Source: Nemertoderma westbladi (taxonomy: Eukaryota > Xenacoelomorpha > Nemertodermatida > Nemertodermatidae). Taken from it: DNA of 26,517 nucleotides. The translations under genes and the position numbers were made by a program. Location of the stretch: NCBI GenBank assembly GCA_032718475.1, contig JAUCBJ010005930.1, positions 1 through 26,517 on the forward strand. The letters are read 5' to 3'. The notes beneath the pieces were generated by a model, which saw only the letters and a program-made list of their open reading frames with translations, made no database searches and was not told the origin of the DNA. Below are positions 19,617 to 26,517 of the stretch, in pieces. Positions within the stretch are counted from its first letter, which is position 1. Every line of letters starts with the position of its first letter.

Positions 19617-20921
19617 TTACGTTGGGGAGTCCCTAGATGTTTGTTGGATTAGGGAGGTGGTCGTGGGAAGAGTATCTTGCCTTCCATAGTTTCCGGACAG
19701 TTCTCGGCCTCTTTCCAGTAAACATAAACGACCAACTGGGCGATTGAGTTGTTGTGTTTCGAATACAATTCCAGGTTTCCTCTTCGTCCTGGAATAGTGA
19801 CGATAGAAACATCACTTCAAATACATGACGGCCTTACAAAGCCGATTCCAGGATCTATAGTGGTCCATCGCTCCCGGCAGGAGAGGTGAGAGTCCCGGCG
19901 AGACGTCTGGTGTTCCAGATCTCCAGTCTCTCTCTCTGATCTCCACAACAGATCGGTTCGCAGTGGGGGAGTTTAGATCCACAGCGTCGTCCCTGGCAAT
20001 GTGTAATACAGACAGATCTATCACGGGTTTAAATAACCTTAATTTACTCGTCCGGGTTTTAGGTTTGACTTTCTCCGCTCCCTTGGCTTGTCTAATCTCA
20101 GCCGTGGTAAGATGGGGAGGCCATTCATCTTCTTTACTTAGGAAGTTGGGTCCACCTAACCAGTCTGGAGTATCTGTCAGTTCTTGAGGAGTTGCTCCTC
20201 TGGAAGCGATGTCGGTTAGATTAATCGTCTCGGGGCAATGTCTCCATTGATCTACATTGGAGTTAATATCGTCATTATCTGAGGAGTATGGTGTTCCCTC
20301 AGTTGGGTCGTCTACCTCACTGCTCTCCGCTTCCCATTCACTTACTTGGTATACCCGTTCTTTTGGTAACCTTTCTATGAGAGTTCTACGGGAAGGGCCA
20401 GTAAAGTACCAACCTACTCTAGTTCTTCCCGCATAGGCTTGTAGTGGTTGCAGTTGAGCAGGCCGTTTCTCCAATGTCTCAAGCGCCTCATGCGCATTTT
20501 GGCCGATGAGTATTTGCACTCCAGGGTAGTCTGTGTTGAATCTAGGTATATTAAGCTGCTGGGTGGAATCGTCCTCATCCCAGTTATAAGGTTCTACTTG
20601 GCTGGTAGCGAAGTTCTTTATCGCCACCATTTTTACTGACCTTATGCTGTGTTCTCCTAGTTCATCCTGGGGGGTGGACAACGCACCTACATAATAATCC
20701 GTTATTACTGTAGATTTCCAAACCTGCATAATTCTTGACATGTTTAACTTAGTTCGGAACTTGGGTTGTCCAGCAAAGATGTCTTCGGCTAGTTCTTTGT
20801 CGATGAATGTTCCTGTGCTACCGGAGTCAAGGAGGGCGTTCACGATATAACTCCTTTCAGGTCCGTGGACTGCACTACTGGAAATTCTCGGATTCCTACA
20901 TTGGAAGTTGGTGCTTTCCAA
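19617..20921 (-). pseudogene. pol: BEL/Pao Pol remnant: protease, RNase H end, Pol C-terminus
   Basis: The frame is open for 369 codons to a stop at 19812. The aspartic protease active site is ALLDSGSTGTFI-like (LDSGSTGTFI, residues 31-40). A typical post-protease segment ends at GWYFTGP (170-176). About residue 225 the sequence jumps to WRHCPETINLTDIASRG, which in BEL/Pao elements lies at the end of RNase H, so the reverse transcriptase is deleted. The linker then runs to SWNRLCKAVMYL. After the stop the same frame resumes directly into LNRPVGRLCLLE, the typical Pol C-terminus, and ends at 19617, so the integrase core is deleted as well. It overlaps the end of Gag by about 80 bases in the -1 frame; no obvious slippery heptamer is seen, so this may be a mutation instead of programmed frameshifting. 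It cannot encode a working Pol. Confidence 0.87.
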
Positions 20922-23900
20922 GATGGTTGTCGGTCAGAAGTAGTTAGGGGGAGCTCGCTGTCGGTGTCCCTTTTATACGTAAGTGCTCGATACACTGCGG
21001 TATTTATCTGGTAACAGGATTCGATTTCGTTGGAGAATTCGTCCGTATAGAATCCTTCCATCTCAGAACTTTGGTCAGTGTCGTTCACATCACTGAATTG
21101 GACATGTAGTTCGGACTCACTTACCTGACTCGGGCTGTTTCGTTCGAATTCAGTGCGCAACAAGATATGATGTTTTGCGCCGCACTTTGCACACCTTGCG
21201 TCGGAGTAACAGGTTCGCCGTTGATGTCCTCGTCTGAGGCAATTATAACACAACCGCTTATCCCACATGACTTCACATCTATCCTTTAATGATTTCCTCA
21301 TGAATTCATCACACGCACTTAAACGGTGGGGCCCGTCGCACAGCACACATTTTGGTTTGATGTTACTTACCTTACTCTGGGTAACGTGGTGCACACTTGT
21401 TCTTTCCTCGGGCCTTCTTACATGAATTCTCTTAGGAGACGTAGGAAGAGTTTTTCTTACCTGTTCTCTCCTGTCATTGGTTCGAGACTTGAATTTACTT
21501 ACGTCCTTAGGCGCTTTGTTGTCATAGTAAGATCTTTCAGTGTCTTTCCCGCTGTCTTCCTCTTGAGAAGCCTGGCTTTCGCCGTCGTCTGTATAACACA
21601 CTGGTATTACCCTTCTCCTAGAAACGGGTTTCTCACTTACCTTATTTTCCGGTGTCTTCTCTCTGGACTGCTTTAGGAGCTGTAATTTTACCTCTCCATC
21701 TAAGAATGACATGACATCAGCCATGGTAGGATCTCTTCGTTGTTGTTCCATCATATATAACACTTTCTTGTCCCAGCGTGTACCTACTCCACCCTTTGGT
21801 AAAGAAGAGGCCACGGCTCCAATAACCATAGAACTCTGATATTCATGAGACTTACCTAGCCAATCTAATTGTCTACAGATTTCCTGAATCTCATCGGAAA
21901 ACTCTATAATCCCGCTGCTAATGAACTTTTGGGGCGCTACCAATTTTGCATACAAATACCTAGCTATGTTATTCCTATTACCATACCTGATGTTTAGGGT
22001 ATCCCAAACTTGTCTTAATCCATCTGGATGTCCAATAAACTTTAACGCCATTAACTTGGGAGATCCTTCCAAGCACTCGATGAGGAATCTAAGTTTCTCT
22101 CCGTTAGATAGCACAGAGTTCTGTATGTTATCTTTATAATATTCATTAAAAGGTAACCATTTCATCTCATCTCCATTGAACTTGACGATCTCTCCCACCT
22201 TTACCGCTTGACGGGCTTCGGTTCTAGCCATTTGACGTGTAAAACTTTCTTGGGCCATCGTGTTATTTAATATCGAGTTATCGGTATATAAATTTCTCGG
22301 ATTATGATCAGGTCTATATGGAATATCATTGTCAACAGGTTTATAATTACCCTTAATAGGGTTCACTATAGGAGTTTCTACTTCACTAGCAGTATAGATG
22401 CGTGTAGGCTCCACACCTTGCGCATGAAATACTTCAGACCTAACAGGTTGCCACATTGTTACCGGGGTTGGTGGTATACCCCTTTGGGTATTTACTAATT
22501 TGTCGCGTTCTAATGCGATACTCTGCTGCACCTCTTGCAACTCTAACCTACTTTCCCTTACTGTGCCCTTGAACTGCTGAACAGTTCCTTCCATCTCCCG
22601 GACCTGCTGAGAGGAGCACTTGCGGTGTTCCCTCAACTGCCCGAGCAGGAGACCCATCTCCCGTCGTCCCTCATCTACCCACTCGACCGCCGAAGCGGGA
22701 GGCGCCAACGTAGTAGCTGGCGGACGAGGGACAACGGGCGACAAATCATTAATATTTCGCTCGGAGTCCAGGACATGAACATTTTCTGGGGTGGTTCTGT
22801 TGGGCACAGGTAGCTTAGTGCTGTGCAGAGGGAATTTAGAGGTAGTTTCAGGGAGTACAGGTGTCTCTATCACCGAAGGGGTGGCTTCGAGAACAGGCCT
22901 AATTATTTCAGGCTCATCTACTATAGTAGGGAGTCTTTCTATTTTAATTATTTGGTCTGTGGGTTCTGTACTACCTAAGTCTGTGTTAGTTAGTTGCCTT
23001 CTAACAGCTGGGGGCAAATCAGGCAATTTCTGATGGTGGGACATTCTTCTACGCCTACTTAGACGAGATCTATTTCCTCCACCTTCAGGATCGGTGGTAT
23101 CGCCTTCATCAGATGATGTAAATCCCTGCCTTTTGGGAGTAGATCGATTCATCATCTGCATATTACTAGCTGTTAACTGTTTATTTATGCAGTCTTGATT
23201 CTCTTGAATATTTTCCAACTCTAGTTGGGCGATCTCTTCAGATGCTCTCCGTTCTGCTTCTGCCACTGCCTTTCTTTCTGTTTCTGCCGCTTTTCTATCT
23301 GCTTCTGCCGCTGCCACTGCCGCTTTTCTATCCGCTTCTGCCGCTGCCACTGCCGCTTTTCTTTCCACTTCGACTGCTTTTCTTTCCGCTTCGGCCTCTG
23401 CCGCTGCCGCTGCCGCTTTTCTTTCCTCTTCTGCCGCTGCCACTGCTGCTGCCACTGCCGCTGTCTTTCTGTCTTCTATACGTTTTTTCTTTACTTGTTC
23501 TTCCTGGACTCTAGCGATGCGGAGGCATTCATCAAATTTAGCTTGGTTCGCAGCTATCATATCCGCATCGATTGCGTCCAACACAAGCTTGGCTCCTTCA
23601 CTATTAGGGCTAAGTCCATCCAGCCTTCTCCTCAACTCTTCATCACCTACAAAGCGTTGATAGTCTGACAGATAGATGTCAATAGCATCCCTCTTATGCG
23701 GTTTCTCTGCTGTCGCTTCGCTTTCCACTTGGGAAAAGGTAGCGTCTGTTGATTCTCCATGGGTTGAGCGCTCAGCCAGCCGAGCTGTCCACTGGGCCGT
23801 TCCTTGAACCTGGAGACTCACCCGCTGGAACCAAGTCTTTACAGCAACTTGCAACGACGTGTCTTGTCTTCTTTTCGAAGCTTCCTCAAAGGCCGATAGG

Positions 23901-24322
23901 ATTAGTCTGATTCTTAGAATTCTTTCTCGAACTTGATAAAGCAGCTCTCCCTGCTCTTGAGGTCCTTGGGGTTGTCGAAACAGTTGTTCCTCTAATCTCT
24001 CCAAAGAGCTGAAGAATCCCTGTACGTATCCTGCTGCGGACCTCTTCCACACAGCTGGATCGATGGTTTCTTTTGTTACTCCCATCCTGTGTATGTCTTC
24101 CCAGGCAGCTTCCGAAGAAGATAAGAGATAAGGTCCGGGGAAGTTCCATTGCGACTCGACAATAGACTTCAATTCTTCCCTTGTATATCCCGTATAACTA
24201 TCCTTGGTCGATCGCTTACTTCTCGCCCAATCAATCTGGTGTTCCTCCACCGCAATCAATACCCTAGTGAGTACGGCTGCAGGAAGGATGAGAAGGGGAT
24301 CCGAATAAACCGCATCCGCCAT
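20840..24322 (-). CDS. gag: BEL/Pao Gag polyprotein, long, intact frame
   Basis: This 1160-codon frame has no internal stop. The first 270 residues are a charged helical region I do not recognise. Residues about 270-375 are an Ala/Glu/Arg/Lys coiled coil built of AAAEADRKAA-type repeats. A Pro/Ser-rich linker, a second short coiled coil (about 552-605) and another linker follow. Residues about 705-880 match the DUF1759 Gag core of BEL/Pao (FNGDEMKWLPFNEYYK, LIECLEGSPKLMALKF). Three zinc knuckles follow (C992-C995-H999-C1004, C1025-C1028-H1033-C1038, and C1044-C1047 with H1051/H1052). It would form the capsid-like particle and bind RNA. The ATG at 24322 has an ideal Kozak context. BEL/Pao Gag is usually shorter; most extra length is N-terminal. 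Intact while Pol is deleted, which is unusual. Confidence 0.88.
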   Translation of the reverse strand: MADAVYSDPLLILPAAVLTRVLIAVEEHQIDWARSKRSTKDSYTGYTREELKSIVESQWNFPGPYLLSSSEAAWEDIHRMGVTKETIDPAVWKRSAAGYVQGFFSSLERLEEQLFRQPQGPQEQGELLYQVRERILRIRLILSAFEEASKRRQDTSLQVAVKTWFQRVSLQVQGTAQWTARLAERSTHGESTDATFSQVESEATAEKPHKRDAIDIYLSDYQRFVGDEELRRRLDGLSPNSEGAKLVLDAIDADMIAANQAKFDECLRIARVQEEQVKKKRIEDRKTAAVAAAVAAAEEERKAAAAAAEAEAERKAVEVERKAAVAAAEADRKAAVAAAEADRKAAETERKAVAEAERRASEEIAQLELENIQENQDCINKQLTASNMQMMNRSTPKRQGFTSSDEGDTTDPEGGGNRSRLSRRRRMSHHQKLPDLPPAVRRQLTNTDLGSTEPTDQIIKIERLPTIVDEPEIIRPVLEATPSVIETPVLPETTSKFPLHSTKLPVPNRTTPENVHVLDSERNINDLSPVVPRPPATTLAPPASAVEWVDEGRREMGLLLGQLREHRKCSSQQVREMEGTVQQFKGTVRESRLELQEVQQSIALERDKLVNTQRGIPPTPVTMWQPVRSEVFHAQGVEPTRIYTASEVETPIVNPIKGNYKPVDNDIPYRPDHNPRNLYTDNSILNNTMAQESFTRQMARTEARQAVKVGEIVKFNGDEMKWLPFNEYYKDNIQNSVLSNGEKLRFLIECLEGSPKLMALKFIGHPDGLRQVWDTLNIRYGNRNNIARYLYAKLVAPQKFISSGIIEFSDEIQEICRQLDWLGKSHEYQSSMVIGAVASSLPKGGVGTRWDKKVLYMMEQQRRDPTMADVMSFLDGEVKLQLLKQSREKTPENKVSEKPVSRRRVIPVCYTDDGESQASQEEDSGKDTERSYYDNKAPKDVSKFKSRTNDRREQVRKTLPTSPKRIHVRRPEERTSVHHVTQSKVSNIKPKCVLCDGPHRLSACDEFMRKSLKDRCEVMWDKRLCYNCLRRGHQRRTCYSDARCAKCGAKHHILLRTEFERNSPSQVSESELHVQFSDVNDTDQSSEMEGFYTDEFSNEIESCYQINTAVYRALTYKRDTDSELPLTTSDRQPSWKAPTSNVGIREFPVVQSTDLKGVIS

Positions 24323-24409
24323 CTTTGCTCCGCACTCGGGTGTCAGCTCTACAGTATCTGCACTACTGGAGCTGTCGGACTGCTGAGAAATAAGTTCTCG
24401 GCTCGAGTG

Positions 24410-24637
24410 TTACTGCTGTTCCGCTGCTTCTTGGTCTCGCTTGACTTGAGCTCGAGTGCCTATGATAGACCTACGGTGTTGGACTAGCCTAGGGTCTGAT
24501 ACTACTACTGGAGGGATGATCTTTCTTACAGTAGGAGGTGAGTTGAACTTCGGTCTCACACGTTCCACACTCCTGTCTGGGTCACAGATGGTCGTATCTA
24601 GGAGACTGTCTGACAGGTTTTGCTTTGTGTCAGACAT
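24410..24637 (-). CDS. Short frame upstream of and in phase with Gag
   Basis: This 75-codon frame starts at ATG 24637 (A at -3) and ends at TAA 24410-24412. It lies in the same phase as Gag: 29 further codons without a stop separate its TAA from the Gag ATG at 24322. The codons before the stop are CAG CAG TAA, so a Gln codon may have mutated, and Gag may once have begun at 24637. Otherwise it is an upstream reading frame in the Gag leader. No domain is recognised. Confidence 0.5.
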   Translation of the reverse strand: MSDTKQNLSDSLLDTTICDPDRSVERVRPKFNSPPTVRKIIPPVVVSDPRLVQHRRSIIGTRAQVKRDQEAAEQQ

Positions 24638-24779
24638 GTTTGTTTGTACAGTTGAATGCCTACTGCTATATTACAGTTAAAGCAAGTCTAGTAATTCAGT
24701 GTCACCGTTAGCCTAGTAATTCTAGTAATTAATTACCGATACTGTTACTCAGTGTAACATGATATATATATATAATATA

Positions 24780-25160
24780 TTAGAATACCGGTGTGCTTAT
24801 AGTATATATATAAGTATTATTACAGACTAGATTTGTCACAGAATACCGGTATGTAATTTCAGCACAAATATATATAAATATATAATAGGCCTATCGTGAA
24901 TACCGGTATACAGCTTACACTTATAGTATATATAAGTATAATTATGGACTAGAATTAATTACAGAATACCGGTATATAATTTCAGCACAAATATATAGAA
25001 ATATATAATAGGCCTATCGCAAATACCGGTATACAGCTTACACTTATAGTATATATAAGTATAATTATGGACTAGAATTAATTACAGAATACCGGTATAA
25101 TTTCAGCCTAAATTTATAGAAATAAATATAATAAGCCTATTGTAAATACCGGTATATCAA
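24780..25160. repeat. Tandem repeat, about 115-123-bp unit, three copies
   Basis: The word TACCGGT starts units at 24786, 24901 and 25024. Each unit holds CTTATAGTATATATAAGTAT, a GACTAGA block, a second CAGAATACCGGTAT, AATTTCAGC and ATAATAGGCCTATCG. The TATAGTATATATAAG core is nearly palindromic. It lies in the leader side of the BEL/Pao element, but whether it belongs to it is unknown. Confidence 0.85.
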
Positions 25161-26106
25161 TTATTTTAGAATAATTGAATTTCTGAATTTTAGGGGTTAC
25201 TTGGTTACTTTCCTTTACTTTATTACCGTTATTTAAGCAGTAGTCCAACTGATATTAAGACCTAATTGTTGTATGACAGGCCTACTATTTTAAAAATCGG
25301 TTTGAGTTGATTTATAATATATATACCCCTATAATGGGTTTGGTCAATATTTAAAATAAATGTTATTATTTCTGGGAAGGAGTCACTGCACAGAAGCTGT
25401 ACGCTCTCAGTGAAGTGCTACTTGTTGGACACTAAAACAAATAATTCTAATTTACCTAAGTTACTTAATACTACAAATTACGTACAATTCGGGGTGAGAT
25501 TACAATCTCTAAATAAACACAAATATTACACGTACGAATTTTTAGGGTAATTTTACAAGAAGTCTACAAACCAGCCCAACAAGGGTTAGGATATCTGGTT
25601 ATTACAAACGGACAGGATACTACAGTATTTGAAAATAACAAGCAGTAGTAAATATATTGCGTTGTCCAGATAGGAAAAATACCACCGTCTGACGACTTAT
25701 AGCCGTATCGCTATAAGTACTACGTTATGTATCACGGAGTGTTCCTACCTAGAAGTTAATTACTGCGGTCTACCAGAACCAACGTGCCTATTAACCACTT
25801 TACAACACAAATATACTGGCCACACACTAATTACCTTCAGAAAGCACTGTACACTAAACCCTAAATTAGGTACAAGTACTTATACAACCAATAATCAGCA
25901 GTTAGAAATACTTGTACAGCTAAAAGAACCAAGGTATCTGCTGGAGTGACCGGGGCACAAAATCACCAGTCTTTACCTCCGCCAAGCAGCCCTGATGTAG
26001 TACCGGGGTTAATTTAACTATAACGGTATGTATAACAAGCACAATTACTGTAGGAATAAACTTGGGGTTGTGAATGTTGCGAATAATCGCATAAACTCTG
26101 AATAAT
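25161..26106. other. AT-rich spacer, no gene seen
   Basis: No open frame of note, RNA gene or recognisable element. A 5' LTR of the BEL/Pao element would be expected somewhere upstream of 24637 on the minus strand, but nothing here matches the sequence left of 19617. Confidence 0.5.
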
Positions 26107-26517
26107 AAATATTACGCTACGCGTACAGACTACTCAAATAAAATACAGACCAAACGCTGGCAGACTACTATCAAGCCCAAACAAACTACAGTATATGCAG
26201 ACTCCGAAATGGTTAGTTAGTATGCGTTCTAACCGAGTAGTACGACTTATTCTTTCAGGGGGATTTACCTCACAGCACTGGAAGCCCCTACGTTCCTAAC
26301 TAGTACTTTATCGGACATACACTCTACACACACCGCAATCTCTTCAAACCTAACAACAGCCAGACAACAATCCAGCCTACAAATTATCTAAATAAGAAAT
26401 ATTACGCTACCCGTACAGACTACACATACAAAATACAGACCAAACGCTGGCAGACTACTATCAAGCCTAAACAAACTACAGTATATGCAGACTCCGAAAT
26501 GGTTAGTTAGTGTTGGG
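26107..26517. repeat. Tandem repeat, 290-bp period, cut by the window end
   Basis: Bases 26107-26221 and 26397-26511 are nearly identical, exactly 290 bases apart, with a few changes (for example GCGTACAG against CCGTACAG). Between the copies lies unrelated sequence. This may be a tandem array with a 290-bp unit that goes on past the window, or two copies of a 115-bp element. Confidence 0.8.

Larger units (their letters stand above)
19617..24637 (-). mobile_element. BEL/Pao LTR retrotransposon, internal region, deleted for RT and integrase
   Basis: The minus strand carries a Gag with BEL/Pao-type domains, a retroviral-type protease, and joined fragments from the end of RNase H, the linker to integrase, and the very C-terminus of Pol. 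The polymerase core and the integrase core are missing, so two internal deletions have shortened the element to about 5 kb. LTRs are not identified with confidence. Confidence 0.88.

Noticed and set aside
20840-20936. Programmed -1 frameshift between Gag and Pol
   Set aside because: Pol is in the -1 frame in the overlap, but I see no canonical slippery heptamer, and BEL/Pao Gag and Pol are usually one frame; a mutation is equally likely.
23225-23668. Plus-strand Cys/Phe/Arg-rich frame of 147 codons
   Set aside because: It is the antisense of the Ala/Glu/Arg coiled-coil region of Gag; its composition is the direct result of that repeat.
18275-26517. Matching LTR pair for the BEL/Pao element
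   Set aside because: I looked for shared sequence between the region left of 19617 and the region right of 24637, including the AATAAAGCTCC and TGTGACTA words, and found none; the 5' LTR may be lost or beyond the window.

Overview
This is a stretch of animal nuclear DNA, most likely from a marine invertebrate. Reasons: it holds a metazoan-type ALDH1L (10-formyltetrahydrofolate dehydrogenase) gene with a GT-AG intron, a BEL/Pao LTR retrotransposon, a Merlin DNA transposon, a non-LTR retrotransposon, a tRNA-derived SINE, AT-rich gene-poor spacers, satellite blocks and long poly-G/poly-C runs. The sequence alone does not tell me the phylum. Most of the window is mobile-element and repeat DNA; one host gene is convincing.

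Layout. 1-2880: an inverted minisatellite, AT-rich spacer and a five-unit 163-bp satellite with a palindromic core. 2880-7984: a decayed, unrecognised coding element (called element U, copy 1), split at 4355 by a well-preserved 1.72-kb Merlin transposon with 50-bp terminal inverted repeats and an intact transposase. 8430-8900: a large imperfect inverted repeat. 8957-9810: a 5'-truncated, internally deleted non-LTR retrotransposon with a perfect 15-bp target duplication and a 49-bp foldback at its 5' end. 10095-10355: a tRNA-derived SINE between 18-bp target duplications. 10859-14222: the two-exon ALDH1L gene with a mitochondrial-type presequence. 14223-16470: AT-rich spacer with a poly-G run. 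16475-17997 (minus): element U copy 2, strongly diverged and decayed. 19617-24637 (minus): a BEL/Pao element that keeps an intact, unusually long Gag and the protease but has lost reverse transcriptase and integrase. 24780-26517: tandem repeats of about 120 and 290 bp.

How it fits together. ALDH1L is the only apparent working host gene; it would oxidise 10-formyl-THF to THF and CO2, probably in mitochondria. The most interesting unknown is element U. Two copies lie in opposite orientation on either side of ALDH1L and resemble each other only at protein level. They share a zinc-finger-like motif and a coiled-coil region, and perhaps a second short reading frame pointing away from the start of the first. 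Copy 1 also carries a Cys-rich downstream protein. I recognise no family; an endogenous virus-like or selfish element is an inference. The other elements look like independent later insertions.
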